Assembly (NCBI GenBank): GCA_947568835.1
Contig: OX387610.1
Location: 14,613,001-14,677,000, forward strand
DNA length: 64,000 nt
Source of the DNA: Protonemura montana
Lineage: Eukaryota; Arthropoda; Insecta; Plecoptera; Nemouridae
Reading direction: 5' to 3'
Under the pieces are notes generated by a model. It was given only the letters and a program-made list of their open reading frames with translations, was not told the origin of the DNA and did no database searches. Numbering within the stretch: position 1 is the stretch's first letter; every line of letters begins with the position of its first letter. The position numbers and the translations under genes were made by a program. Shown in pieces: positions 33,950 through 47,302 of the stretch.

Positions 33950-34600
33950 CAGTGAGTTTATAGGTACAGTCAGAGAGCCAGCGTTATTGTTAAACTTTCT
34001 GCTGAGTAAACGAGGCAGGTAACACGTGGTAACTGTAGGTGCCACCCGATGGCGCTTGCTGCTGAGCAAACGAGGACGATAACGCGTGGTAACGGTAGGT
34101 GCCACCCGATGGCGCTTGCTGCTGAGCAAACGAGGCCGGCAACACGTGGTAACGGTAGGTGCCACCCGATGGCGCTTGCTGTTGAGCAAACGAGGCCGGC
34201 AATATGTGGTAACGGTAGGTGCCACCCGATGGCGCTTGCTGCTGAGCAAACGAGGCCGGCAACAGATGGTAACGGTAGGTGCCACCCGATGGCGCTTGCT
34301 GCTGAGCAAACGAGGCCGGCAACAGATGGTAACGGTAGGTGCCACCCGATGGCGCTTGCTGCCGTTCTTTTTAACAAACATCTACAATTAAATAATAACG
34401 ACTCAAAATATCGCGATACGTGTTTATCAATCGTTGAGGTTAGCATTAATAAAGATTAATTGAGTGTAAACCAGACTCAAATGCGAGTAATCTGCGAGAA
34501 ATAACAGAAATTTCTCAACACTCGAAGCGACAGTGTCTCCATCTGGCGGCATCTTACATTTTTGTCGCGGTAAAAGCAGTCATTTGTCGGCCATTTTTAG
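33950..34600 (+). mobile_element. Family B element with six 60-bp units
   Basis: GTGAGTTTATAGGTACAGTC at the left. Units begin near 34031, 34091, 34151, 34211, 34271 and 34331 (exact 60-bp spacing), with variants such as AACGCGTGG, AATATGTGG and AACAGATGG. The 3' module runs to CATTTGTCGGCCATTTTTAG. Confidence 0.87.
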
Positions 34601-34794
34601 AATTTAACTAAAGCTGTACGGAAAAATATCCTGTTTCATCGATATTCCGTGTCGTGGACATCGTTATGACGCATGATTTATTATAATTTATCGCTTGGAA
34701 AAAAAAAGTTGCATCTGGAGATGATGTGTGATGTTTTTTTTATTCAATTTCATGCGCTTCGTTAAACTCTAGGTTCTAAGCACCGGAAGGTATT

Positions 34795-35655
34795 GAATGG
34801 GTGACCATTATACACATGACCATCATACACATGACCATCATACACATGACCATCATACACATGACCATCATACACATGACCATCATACACATGACCATCA
34901 TACACATGACCATCATACACATGACCATCATACACATGACCATCATACACATGACCATCATACACATGACCATCATACACATGACCATCATACACATGAC
35001 CATCATACACATGACCATCATACACATGACCATCATACACATGACCATCATACACATGACCATCATACACATGACCATCATACACATGACCGTCATACAC
35101 ATGACCATCATACACATGACCATCATACACATGACCATCATACACATGACCATCATACACATGACCATCATACACATGACCATCATACACATGACCATCA
35201 TACACATGACCATCATACACATGACCATCATACACATGACCAGTTCTGTTCGGGAGAGAGGCTGCAGGGATGAAAGTTAAGCAACACTGCGCTGGGTCAG
35301 GTATTGAATGGGTGACCATCATACACATGACCAGTTCTGTTCGGGAGAGAGGTTGGAGGGATGAAAGTTAGTACAGCAACTTCATTCGCCTTGCTTATCA
35401 ACCTCTCGACAGCATGGATTTGTGGAGGAATCCTGTTGTTAGCGTTGTACCGTCCTTCGGAAGGGACGTTAAGCCGGTGGTCCTCTTGGCCTTCCACAGG
35501 AGTAGGCTACGTGCCGGCACCGGGTTTCCCCCTCCTCCCTTCTAGGTTAGGTTAGGTTCATCATCCTCATCATCAACCACTCATTCACCGACGCCATTAG
35601 ACCAGTGCCACATGGCCAGATGTCAAAACAGTGCGTCGTTAAACACAACAAATAG
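34795..35655 (+). mobile_element. 5S rRNA-derived SINE containing a 15-bp x 29 tandem array
   Basis: GACCATCATACACAT is repeated 29 times without a break at 34803-35237. It has one C-to-T change in the first unit (GACCATTATACACAT) and one A-to-G change (GACCGTCATACACAT) near 35090. The 15-mer is exactly the junction sequence present once per 5S head in other copies. One normal head (GTTAAGCAACACTGCGCTGG), the body and the tail AACACAACAAAT follow. ORFs of 150-188 codons in the array are artefacts of the period. Confidence 0.88.
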
Positions 35656-37667
35656 TAATAATCTAAGCACCGGAGTCTGCTGGTCACAGGTATCTCACTG
35701 GCAGTGTGCGATGTGCCGTCGGTATTCAAGAGTCAGATTAATCTTGTAAGGAGATGCAAAGGAGAAGAGAGAGAGACGGAAAGGGAAAGAGAATGGAAGG
35801 CGGCAACAGTAAAGCAGAAAAAAAGGTACAATAAAAGTGTAACAACCTGAGACTGCCGCGTGTAGAAAAAAAGAATAAAAATAATCAAACAAACAAACTG
35901 GATGTCTGTTGTGAGTTCTTACCAAATGAGTCGGCAACGCGGCGTGGAAGGAGATGGAAGAAAGGTAACAAAAAAAATCAAATGTGATAAACTGTAGACA
36001 TTGTTGTGTGTCCACGTTTAATATTAAAGCGTTATGTAAATTTAAGTATCTTCTCGGAATTGGTGAATTTAATTTATAATAAGCTGTGAACTATTTATTT
36101 TCATTTTTCTTCCATCTCATTGTTGGACGACCGGCTTGTCGTTTGAATGCGCGCGTTTGATTTATGAATAATAATACCGAAACGATTGCGATTGTGCTGC
36201 GGACGTTTTGACTAAGAATTATTTTTATTTTGAAATCATGGCACCTCATCAACCAACAATGGATGTTTATTTCATTGCGCAAATCGTGACTTCAGAAGGC
36301 TTTTTGCTCGATTCGTTTTTCCCCCAGTTTTTTTCTTTATTTTTTTTTTCGTAGATTTCTTGAGAATATCGTTGATAGCTTTGTGATTGCTGGTGATGTT
36401 CGTGCTCGTGTTTTTCCCGACGCAGATGTTGAAAATATGTTGATGACTTCAGGCGTTACGACGACACTTTTTTTAAAAAGTAAGCGTTGGGGTAAATTGC
36501 CACCTCGTTACCTGCCTAGCGTAACAGATTGCTGTGATGATGGATTTACAAAATAAAAGTCTGTGCCGTGAATTACTTAAGTTGGTGAAGGGAAACCATG
36601 ATGGATCATTAAATTAAATATAATATTAACATAAAATAAAATAAAATAAACCATTGTTCGAGTCAAAGTTGTTATGTGACACATTTCTTGAGCAAAAAAG
36701 ATGAAGGAAAACCAGAAATTTCCTAAAAAATTAAAAAATATAAAGTGGATTTGAGTTATTCTTATTAGTAAAGAGTGTTTTTTTTTCAAGTTTACGAATT
36801 ATCGTATAATTGGCAGGATGTAAGCAGGAAACCACAAAAAAGTGTTCCTATTTCGGGAATCGAACCCCAGTCTCCAGCTTTTGCGGTTTTTATACCCGGG
36901 GTTCAAGTTCCCTTACAAGAAAACATATTTTTGGGATTTTTAAGAATATTTTTTTTGGTTTATTTATGGGAAATCTACATATTTCTCGCTATAGTCCGCT
37001 TTCCACATCGTTATTTGCTTATCCCACACGCTTAGATTTTTAATATCATAATGGCACATCTCAATAATATTATTTACTGGAATAATTAAGTTCTTGACTT
37101 CATATGGACAGACTCATACGATCCTAATCACGTGTCAATTCTTCAAAAAACGCCACAACAAATCCGACTTAATCCTCATAAAAAAAACCCAAATCCCACA
37201 CCGACCACTCCGAATCGAAACCCCCACCTTTATAATTTCGACAGAGCACCTTCTCTCAGAGCTCTGTTTAGAGCAACAAGTCGCCTCGGGTGTATCACGT
37301 TTAGTCGCTAACGTTCATCCACTCGGCCACATCCTTGCATGGGCTCAACGCACGGAATCTTCTGCTAGGGACAGGTGCTTATTACATAGACCCCTCGGTA
37401 AATAAAGAAGCAAGATGCACGGCTTCTTTATTCGGCTCCAATTTCAAATCAAATTTACAAGCTAAAGCCCTCGGATTTAAGTGCAGAATAATGCGGTGTT
37501 TGTAGGTAAATCGACAAAGTGACCCACAGTGATTTCGTACCAATTTGTTCAGAGATTTTCTGGAGTTATAATAATAGAATTTGAATTTGTTGGAGATAAA
37601 ATATTTAACTTTATAACAACAGTTTGTTTTTCTTCGAAATATTGCTTAAATGAATCACCAAAATGCA
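35656..37667. other. Intergenic DNA, no gene recognised
   Basis: GGGAATCGAACCCCAG at about 36856 is a minus-strand B-box (GGGGTTCGATTCCC) without a matching A-box, perhaps a tRNA-derived remnant. No supported ORF. Confidence 0.4.
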
Positions 37668-38460
37668 GCATAGGATCCAGCCAGCTGATCTCAAATAACC
37701 TGGATAGAGCATAGGATCCAGCCAGCTGATCTCAAATAACCTGGATAGAGCATCGGATCCAGCCAGCTGATCTCAAATAACCTGGATAGAGCATAGGATC
37801 CAGCCAGCTGATCTCAAATAACCTGGATAGAGCATAGGATCCAGCCAGCTGATCTCAAATAACCTGGATAGAACATAGGATCCAGCCAGGTGATCTCAAA
37901 TAACCTGGATAGAGCATAGAATCTAGCCAGCTGATCTCAAATAACCTGGATAGAGCATAGAATCCAGCCAGCTGATCTCAAATAACCTGGATAGAGCATA
38001 GGATCCAGCCAGCTGATCTCAAATAACCTGGATAGAGCAAAGGATCCAGCCAGCTGATCTCAAATAACCTGGATAGAGCATAGAATCTAGCCAGCTGATC
38101 TCAAATAACCTGGATAGAGCATAGAATCCAGCCAGCTGATCTCAAATAACCTGGATAGAGCATAGAATTCAGCCAGCTGATCTCAAATAACCTGGATAGA
38201 GCATAGGATCTAGCCAGCTGATCTCAAATAACCTGGATAGAGCATAGAATCTAGCCAGCTGATCTCAAATAACCTGGATAGAGCATAGAATCCAGCCAGC
38301 TGATCTCAAATAACCTGGATAGAGCATAGAATCCAGCCAGCTGATCTCAAATAACCTGGATAGAGCATAGAATTCAGCCAGCTGATCTCAAATAACCTGG
38401 ATAGAGCATAGGATCTAGCCAGCTGATCTCAAATAACCTGGATAGAACATAGGATCCAGT
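37668..38460. repeat. 41-bp minisatellite, about 19 units
   Basis: The unit CATAGGATCCAGCCAGCTGA then TCTCAAATAACCTGGATAGAG repeats without interruption. The variable positions are mainly GGATCC/GAATCC/GAATCT/GAATTC. Variants recur in the same order further along, suggesting higher-order duplication of blocks of several units. Confidence 0.95.
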
Positions 38461-40394
38461 CTGCCGGTCAAAATTGAAGTCAGGCAATCCATATCTGAGT
38501 GTTCAAAGTTCAAGTCAAAGACAAAAAAAAAAGAAACGTCAATTTTTACTGAAATTCAGCAAACTTTGGAGTGCTAATTCAATATAAGGAACCAAACTAA
38601 GGATAGATTTTGGGTCCCAATAATCAGCTAGAAAGTTCGGGAAGTGCTGTAGGATGATCGAGCCCGAATTTGTAGCTGTCACTTAGTTGCTTCGTCGTAA
38701 ATATTTTCATATGACTGCGTTTTTTTAGACAAAGTTTTACAATTTTATATATTTGACTCAATAATATTCGATGAATCTTGGATTAGGCCGCTATTTTTCT
38801 TGACATAGACTGTTCACAGCTCTCTCTCTCTCTCTCTCTTACTGCCACTGGGCAGGGCTGGGCAGGGTTCAGAAAAAACAACAACACTCGTTTAACATCA
38901 CGAAGGTCTCCCTATTTATACATCCATTTTTTGTAGCTGATCCTGCAAGGTGGTTTCGGTTTGTCTGCTCGAAATCTATAGTTAATTTGATGCTCGTAAT
39001 TGAGTTGTTATAATTTTTTGGAAATGTCAAATTATATGCATGGCTTGGCCGGTAATTACATAAAGAGTGTTATTTGCTGTGGCTATAAGAAAGAAAACAA
39101 CGATTTCCTTTAGAAAAATTATTTTCTTAAATTACTCCTACATACTTTTTTGCAGCAGTAATTTCGTTGCTGTCTCCACACAATCATCGGGCTGTGGTGA
39201 CGTCAATCCAGTATTTTCCCACCCTTCGAGTGAATTTCAGTATTTACTGAGTCTACATTTTTAAATAAGCATTATTCTTTGTACTGGTGCGGTGCATTGA
39301 ACCGATGCTTGCACTGATTTAAATTTTACTACATTTTTTCAAATCAGTGCATAATTTCCCGGCAGAGGCACCACCGATCGTTTCGGGTGACATAAGAAGC
39401 CAACTGTCATTTTAAAAAACAGTGCCAATAATCTTCACTGATGCCCGCCACGCTGCGCCACCTTGCGAAGATGTTTTATTTTTCAAACTATTGGAAATAA
39501 TCTTGTTCGATTTTTCAATTGTACTTCAAATCCCGCATTGCCTGAAATTTAATTAATGAGTTGTTAGCAAACCAGACTTGTGTATCGTGAAAAAAAAACG
39601 AGTGAGTGACATGTAATTAGCTCTAACTGTGCCACTTGGATCTAATCAAACACAGACGATCTTAATCACGCATTACTTTCCTTGTTTGTCAAATTATCAT
39701 TCGTCATCTCTGACCTCTTCAGAGTGTCTAGCAAACAAAACAAAAAAAAAACGCTTACAAAATGCCACTGCTCTGTTTTTTAAAAGTTGAGACAGCTCCT
39801 TTTTTTCAACCAACAATTGTATTCCCTTTTCACCAAGGAACTCATCAGCCAGTAGCTCCCTGCTCCCGGATGTTTGATAATACTGCAGGCAGCAGACTCG
39901 CTGCAAGTTGCATCCAGAACTAGAAGCAATAAAACACAGACAGGAAGTGAATTGCTCATATTTCTCCCTACGCGGGTCCATTACAAAAGCTATATAACTT
40001 CCTGGCAAACATATCTCACATGACACGGTTCATAATTTATCCCAGCTCCTGATTGTATTTGCTGGTTGCACTATATGGCTGCGTGAGTAACCCCAAAAAG
40101 GATATTAACAACCCCATAAAGAGCAACCTAAACCTCACTGCGTACAACCCCTAATGATGAGTGTTGAGGGCTGAAATTCATGGATGCTGCACCACCCGCA
40201 GTTAACTTTTTATAGTCCCAAAGACCAACCAAGAAAATGAGAGTGCGAGGTCCGTGATTCTTTCTGGAGCTACGATATTGGAGCGAGCTCCACATGTGCT
40301 AATGGCAAAACAAACTAAACTACGTTTCTAAAAATTCAGGAGAAATTCCCTGATTTTAGTCCGAGGGTCTTCCCGAAAAAATGTCCGCCAAATA
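38461..40394. other. Intergenic DNA, no gene recognised
   Basis: A CT dinucleotide run at 38819-38839 and a family D copy at 39358-39450. Otherwise unique. Confidence 0.4.
39358..39450. repeat. Dispersed repeat family D, copy 5
   Basis: CCCGGCAGAGGCACCACCGATCG...GCCAACTGTCATTTTAAAAA, with block order as in copies 2 and 3. Confidence 0.5.
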
Positions 40395-40672
40395 ACTACA
40401 TAACCGTCAAAAATGGGGGATGCTACTGGGTCTTTATTTCTCGCAGATTACTCCCTTTTGAGACTGTTTTACGTTCATTTAATCTATATTGATGCACCTA
40501 CGTGAATCGATATTTTGAGTCGTTAATATTTAATTGTTTAGATTTGTTAAAAAGGACGACCGGATGCGCCATCTGTTGACATCTACCGTTACCACGTGTT
40601 GCCGGTTTGTTTGCTCGGTAGAAAGTTTTTCACTAACACACGGGCCTCTAACTACACCTATAAACTCATTAG
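40395..40672 (-). mobile_element. Family B element, single-unit copy
   Basis: On the minus strand it runs from TGAGTTTATAGGTGTAGTTA through one unit (ACCGGCAACACGTGGTAACG) to the 3' module with TCGATTCACG, GGAGTAATCTGCGAGAAATA and TTATTTGGCGGACA. It keeps both ends and one unit only, the reference for the expanded copies. Confidence 0.8.
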
Positions 40673-43223
40673 CCGAATTGTTCTCCGACTCTAGTTTTTG
40701 ATGGTTGGTTAAACTCGTGTGTTTTTAGGATTTTGCACTTTTTGGCTGACAAAAAAACCTCTCTATGTGCACCTTTGTAAAGCAACCAACGGAAAAATGA
40801 AGTCACTTACCTTTAAACATATTTGGTTACACTCGGTTGTTTGTGAATAAAGAATTCAGCTCGGTTTCCCAAAATCCTTTATAAGATCAAGGCCTACTTT
40901 TAAGGGGCATAACCTTGTTCAACCAAAATATTTCTGAATGTGGTTGACAAAGTATTGAAAAAAATCTCATAAAAGTAATTGCAAAGTCGCTAACACCTAT
41001 CAAACTTTCAACTCTTGGTGCCTGAAAGCTTTGAGTTCAATCGCTCTTTTGTACGATTCCCAGCATGCGGTTTCGCACCCTAACCCCATTCAAAACTGCA
41101 GCCCCTCCCATGAAAAAAAAACCCATAACGAGTATGTTGACATGCATCGATGACATCATAATGCCGCCCCTGGGTCGATCAAAATAATTCAAAAACCACC
41201 CCTTATTACTTGCTTGATGGATTCTATAGCAGGGCGGTAGCAATTTATTTGATGTGCATCCGCTATTCGCATAATCGCTTCATTTCTCTTAATGGGAAAC
41301 TGCTCCCGTGAGAATAAGTTCAGTTTTCGAATCCAATCAGAACGTGATGGGAAGAGACCAAAAAACGACTGAAAATCATTGACTTGAAAATGTGAGGGCG
41401 CGTAATTGCTGTAGTTGTTGTTTGCTCTTGTTGGAACAAATTTCTAAACTCGAATTCATTGCATGACTGAATGGTAACTTCAAACTACCCCCTTATAAAA
41501 GTGGGCCCATTTCTTCACAACTTCTAGTTCCCCAAACATTGACATCGAAGACATTCTTATTTCTTAAGATTATATTATCATTCATCCGCTTATTCATTCA
41601 CCCTAAGTTAAAATTCTTGAAGATTTATGACTTGTCTTTGGCTGAGAATGCAGGCCGTTTTGGCAGGGGAAAGGCAGTGGACAATAAACCATGAGGACAA
41701 TCGGGCAGGCGATGTAGGGGTGGTTTATTTTCGTTTCTTGCACAATTGCCTTGAAAAACACCCCGAGTGAGGGTCGGATGGGTTGATGGGTTGAAACTTG
41801 AAATAGATTTGGACACCTTTTAGAAAGTGTAACTCCATTGGAATTTGTGTCGAGGTGAACAAATGCGTTTCATAGAAAACCGCGGAAAACACATCTATTT
41901 ACTACAAAAATGTTGGCACAATTTTGTAAAAATTTGAACAATGTTTAAAGATAGGATGTTTCACAACAGAATCCATTTTAAATGCAATTAAACGAATTTC
42001 TAAGTTCTTTCATCTCCCCTATCTGTATGGTAATTACGCTAGTTGCTTTTTTTTCTGTTTTTTAGATGTAAAATGTAGTCTAGTAGGTACAAGAGGATAG
42101 AGACCACTTGAAAGAATTTCTTTCCATTAGCTCTTTTGGTAAAAATGTCTTTAGACTGCTTTGATTTGATATCTTCTCTCACTGAATACACCGTAATCAA
42201 CGATGAACTACCTAATCAAACAAATTACATCTAAATACACATCACCATTTCCAATTACCAAGCAATTTGTGAAAGGAAATAATCCCTCGGACCCCAATTA
42301 AACCTGAATCATTACCAGTTAATGAAAGGCGTAACAAAACATCGAATTGACGACAGTTCACCTAGCTAACCAAACATGAAATAATCAGACTTGCGTGAAA
42401 TTCGTTCTGTCACGGTGGCTGCTTGTGTCAGTGATCGTGCCTCTATTCTCTCGACCATCCCTTTGTTTACTCACTCTCTTGGGGTAACTGATTTGTTGAC
42501 GGTCGCCCAAAGTGAAAGGTCTTGTCCCCTGCGTCTTATGGAAAGCCACCCCCGAGACTAAAGCCGGGATATTGTTGCCAGGAAATGTCAAGTTCGCTTC
42601 GTAGAACTTTGGTGGAAGCTAATCATATACGGTGTTAAATTTATTTAGTATAGACCTGCCAGGTCTGGATTTCTGTATTCGTTAAAATTCTCAAATTTAT
42701 ACTGCACCATCGCTATAAACTCAATGGTTATACTGTGCCAAGTTTTTAGGTTCCTATAACACGAGTTTTTTCTTCTACTTTATTTGATATTATTTCTCAC
42801 GAACCATAATACGCATAAAGGATAGACGACCATACTAAAAATCTTCGCAGATGCAAACTAATTCGTGGAAAATATATGAAACTCCTTTGGTCGACTCGTA
42901 AAATCAAATGCTTTAACGAATGTTGCCCAACACTTTGATGTTGCATCGTCGAGATTTCGAAAGGAGATCCTTTCCGACAGCAAGCGGACACGAGAGCGTT
43001 TTATTTTTCCTGTTTTTTTAATTAATCTCCTGTTAAGCCTATCCGTGGCGCTCTCTTCTACATATTAAATTTCAATCTCACGTGCTCCCTCGACTTTAAC
43101 AAAGCAAACATTCGATTAATCTAACAGGCTCTAATCCGGCTCGAATTCTGAGTCCAACCCGACCTCTTCCGAGCAGCTCGGCGAACTAAATCAGTGGTGC
43201 ACTGCAGGGTTCTTTTACCTAGA
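40673..43223. other. Intergenic DNA, no gene recognised
   Basis: ORFs are all below 70 codons and without motifs. No dispersed family member was noticed in this 2.5 kb. Confidence 0.45.
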
Positions 43224-44010
43224 GCTTATAGGTATATAGTTAGAGAGCCAGCGTTAATGTTAAACTTGCTGCTGAGTAAACGAGGCCGGCAACACGTGGT
43301 AACGGTAGGTGCCACCCGATGGCGCTTGCTGTTGAGCAAACGAAGCCGGTAAACCGTAGTAACGGTAGGTGCCACCCGATGGCGCTTGCGGCTGAGCAAA
43401 CGAGGCCGGCAACACGTGGTAACGGTAGGTGCCACCAGATGGCGCTTGCTGCTGAGCAAACGAGGCCGGCAACACGTGGTAACGGTAGGTGCCACACAAT
43501 GGCGCTTGCTGCTGAGCAAACGAGGCCGGCAACACGTGGTAACGGTAGGTGCTACGCGATGGCGCTTGCTGCTGAGCAAACGAGGCCGGCAACACGTGGT
43601 AACGGTAGGTGCCACCCGATGGCGCTTGCTGCTGAGCAAACGAGGCCGGCAACACTTGGTAACGGTAGCTGCCACCCGATGGCGCTTGCTGCTGAGCAAA
43701 CGAGGCCGGCAACACGTGGTAACGGTAGGTGCCACCCGATGGCGCTTGCTATTGTCCTTTTTAACAAACCTCAACAATTAAATAATAACGACTCAAAATA
43801 TCGCAATACATGTTTATCAATCGTTGAGATTAGCATTAATAAAGATTAATTGAGTGTAAACCAGTTTCAAATGCGAGTAATCTGCGAGAAATAACGACAA
43901 TAAAATTTCTTAACACTCGAAACGACGGTGTCTCCACCTGGCGGCATCATACATTTTTGTCGCGGTAAAGAAGTTATTTGGCGGCTATTTCTCGCTAAGT
44001 CAGTTTAACA
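43224..44010 (+). mobile_element. Family B element with eight 60-bp units
   Basis: Units at about 43301, 43361, 43421, 43481, 43541, 43601, 43661 and 43721, with single-base variants (CAAAT, ACACAATGG, CTACGCGATGG). The 3' module runs from AATATCGCAATACATG to TTATTTGGCGGCTATTTCTC. It is the largest array of the family here. Confidence 0.88.
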
Positions 44011-44469
44011 TTAGCACTGTGATAGTGCGTCAATACTGTAGTCATGTGTCCAAAACTGTCTTGCATGCGTTTTACTTCATTATTCTCCCAGGTTGTTCGG
44101 AGGACAAAGATGGATTCTCATCAACTCATTTCAAGCTTACATACATGAACACACATTTATTACCATATTATTCACAGTAGATGCAAGTTACACCTGCACT
44201 GTTTATAAACATGCTGAACTAACGATTTATATCTTCTCAGAATCACAAATCACAGCGTTCAGCTTCACCGCAATTTCTAAAATATTTCATTCTCTACAAA
44301 AAGCAAGTACTTCACATTTCTCTTTAAAGCGACATAAAAAAAAATCAAGAAATTTACATAAACTTCCAATTTAGATGACAAATTTATACCAAACATAACT
44401 GTGACCAAACCTTTAACCACAAGAAACAAATATCTGATGCATCTACACTTATATTACCACGTAGCTGGT

Positions 44470-44870
44470 ACGTACATAAAAAAACTTGCGTTCTATGTGG
44501 TCAAGAAGTCACTTGACTCATGCGCAACGGATCCGGGTTCACGTCCCGGTGGCGTTAGTTTTATTGAAAACGTGACGACGCCACTGTGCCTGCCTCTCCT
44601 CTCCCCCTTTCCCCCTGGGTCGACTTTATGTCACCGTATAACTTGCCTTGTTAGTTGCCAGCCGTGAAGCCGAGATTTTAGCAGGTACCTGGTCTCTGTC
44701 AGCTTCCCTTGCCTAGGGGTGTAATATAATACTTGACTTCACCCTCGTTGGGTGTAGAGGGCAGTAAAAAAGAGCCATCCCCTAGCGTGCTGGGCGAGGT
44801 CTTCATGGGGTTTGGTAACAATCTTGGGTGGCTTTGCCGGTAGCTGAGTATAGTTGTTAATTTCTAGGTT
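44470..44870 (+). mobile_element. Probable tRNA-derived SINE
   Basis: The B-box-like GGGTTCACGTCCC at about 44536 is preceded by GTCAAGAAGTCACTTGACTC. It is followed by a CT-rich block, CTTGCCTTGTTAGTTGCC, CCCTCGTTGGGTGTAGAGGG and CATCCCCTAGCGTGCTGG. It reads as a tRNA-like head plus an unrelated body, but no full second copy was found in the window. Confidence 0.45.
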
Positions 44871-46805
44871 TCATCATCTCGATTGATGCTTTAATTCAAT
44901 TTGGAATCGTTGCACGGTTGTTTTTTTTTGTTGGTTACTTTTTTTAGTCGGATCGTAATCTAAACGCAAGAAAGGTTTTTTAGTATTTGTAAAATTTCCA
45001 TAATTATTGGGTTTGTTTCCATTTAAACCTCAAATAAACGGCGGCTTACTCAGTTCAAAATGGCTGGATAGTGGATATACTCTCTTCGAATATTAATTTG
45101 ATGTCCTTGTAGCATGACGGTTGGTCTTTTTTTCCGTGTTAGCGATCTCTTCCATCGTGTAATGGAATATCACTGTGAAATATCTGAGGTTTTGAAATAT
45201 GAAACATGGCACGGTTGGTCAGTGGAGGCAAAAAAAGGATCAAAGAAGATTAAAGATTGATGGGACCGTTTTTATTAAAATTTGTTAGTAAGCCTATTTC
45301 TGTTTTTTTTTTTTCTTTCTGTGAGCAATGGCAGCATGCTACAGCAACGTTCACGAAATGTGCCACATTTGTGTCAACCGCAGAAAATGGAAATGTTCTA
45401 CCTTTTGAAAAACAGATGCGTCGAAATTTCAATGCTGTTAAACTGGTGGATCATTTGAATATTTTACATAGGAATAAACATCAACCGATGTTTAGATGGG
45501 CTTTGACCAAGAATGAACTTAATAACTGATCTCTCGTTTACCAATTTCAAGTTATTTAGAATAGAAAACAGATTGTCTCCCTTTCAGACTCAGCTGCTCA
45601 CGGTTTGATGTATTTACGGAATTTATGAAATATTAAACGCATTTAAGTATCAAACATACTCGCGGCCATAACTGGGATTTTTTTTTTTTTGTATGCAAAT
45701 CGTCACGTTTTTTCACTCCCATAACTTGCAATGCACTTACATGCCTCTCCTCGCCAGTCGTTTCACGAGGTAAAACAAGAAGTCATTTCAAACACTCACA
45801 CTCGATAAATACCAGCTAACCAATCAAAACTGCAGCCCATGCTCCTTTCTCGTTATTAACATTAGTCTAGTGCAAATAATTCAACACACGTGTGCGAGGT
45901 GGCAAAATCTGTTTGGTGGGTGTAAAAGTTAAAGGTGTGGTTGTGTTAAAACAAAGAAGTCACTTCTCGCTATACAGCTTAATTATCTCGTAGGTGTGTC
46001 CCGACGTTTCTCTCGCCGGGTATCCTTACGTCTATCTGACATCTGTTTCGACAATAATTGATTTCCTAAGTCTCGCGACCGACGCGGGAGATCTGACCGT
46101 TGGTCCTGAGATGGTCACACATTCTTGGGACGCACTTAAAACTTGAGTTATAAGAGGGTCTTTCAGATGTCAAAATAAAAGTATCCCTCCCATCTGAGAT
46201 GATCGAGGCTGTAACACCGAACCAAAAACATCTGAGCACGGAGATTTAACCTAAACAGATGAGATCTTATGTTCAGGATACAGCGACTCTGGTTACAGAA
46301 ATGACGAGTATTCAACTCTGGCGAGACGTGATTGGTCAAAATATTTTTAAATCGTCAAAGCTGTATGCTAAAACAATATTAGCATTTTCGTTTCTTGGCT
46401 TTGATTAAAATGTGAACTTGCTGAGATAATCCGGTAGGTAACCCGCATGTAAGTTTTGCTACCTAATTCTACCAAAAAGTCCTAAATCGTGGTTCTCCAC
46501 ACAACAATGCGGAGCTACTTTTAAAATCAAACAGAACCAGCGCCGTCTGGAGGTCGCCGGGGCTGCATTTCTCTCGTTTCCACAGCCCGTTGGAGATCTC
46601 CGAGCAGCAAGTATGTGAAGGCAAAGACGTAGAAATCCATGAAATCGGACTGTTCAGTGGCCTATCATTAGTTGGTAATCGGGATGTAACCCTTTTATAC
46701 CGTGCCGACGGCCATTCCTGTGTAACGCTTCCTACATCTGGTCATGTGGGTCCTTCGCGTTAGAAGAAAGAATGCGATATCCTGTCTGTTAGGTGGTAGG
46801 ACAAG
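44871..46805. other. Intergenic DNA, no gene recognised
   Basis: A 90-codon plus-strand ORF (45257-45529) has no recognisable motif. No repeats of the named families were seen. Confidence 0.4.
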
Positions 46806-47002
46806 TAATCCAGTATGATGGTTATTAGACTCGTGTCTACTTGATTTATCCTTAGCACTAGTTTTAAGAAAAACTATTTGAAATGGATTTTGAATGCTAA
46901 GTAAAGGACAACTAAAATTTCCCTCGCCTTGGTGAAATTTCAGTTGTCCTTTACTTAGCATTCAAAACCCATTTCAAATAGTTTTTCTAAAATAATCCAG
47001 TA
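46806..47002. mobile_element. Foldback element family C, copy 5, with 10-bp flanking repeats
   Basis: The arms AACTATTTGAAATGGATTTT...GACAACTAAAATTTCCC and their inverse pair closely around CTCGCCTTGG. TAATCCAGTA occurs at 46806-46815 and again at 46993-47002, directly bounding the element. This would be a 10-bp target duplication, the size seen for Mutator-like elements. Confidence 0.7.
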
Positions 47003-47302
47003 GTCTACTCTTTCCTAATCCTAAAAGTTCATTTTAAAATATTGATACTGTAATTGTTACTTCAAAATCAAAAAGAAATGCAGACGTAATGGCTGAATCT
47101 GTCTTACCAAAGATCAGGAATGCTGACAACGGTTTGGGAAGGCTTCTAGTACCGTGCTAGATGATTGTATTTTAAATAAAAAATACATATATTTGGCTAA
47201 GAGATATTAAATGTTATTATCAGCTTTATCCCTGGGTCGATGTTAAAATTATCTACAAATTCAACATCAAAATCCCCTTGAATCTACCGTTGTACCTGTC
47301 GT

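Noticed and set aside
33941-34459. Long ORFs on both strands in the 60-bp arrays (also at 27363, 43226 and 49356)
   Set aside because: The 60-bp unit is a multiple of three and lacks stops in several frames; the arrays are internal to family B elements.
34762-35328. ORFs of 150-188 codons in several frames and on both strands
   Set aside because: They arise from the 15-bp period (a multiple of three) of the SINE-derived array; five-residue repeats in many frames are not a protein signal.
45257-45529. 90-codon plus-strand ORF
   Set aside because: No recognisable motif or expression signal; length is within chance for this AT content.
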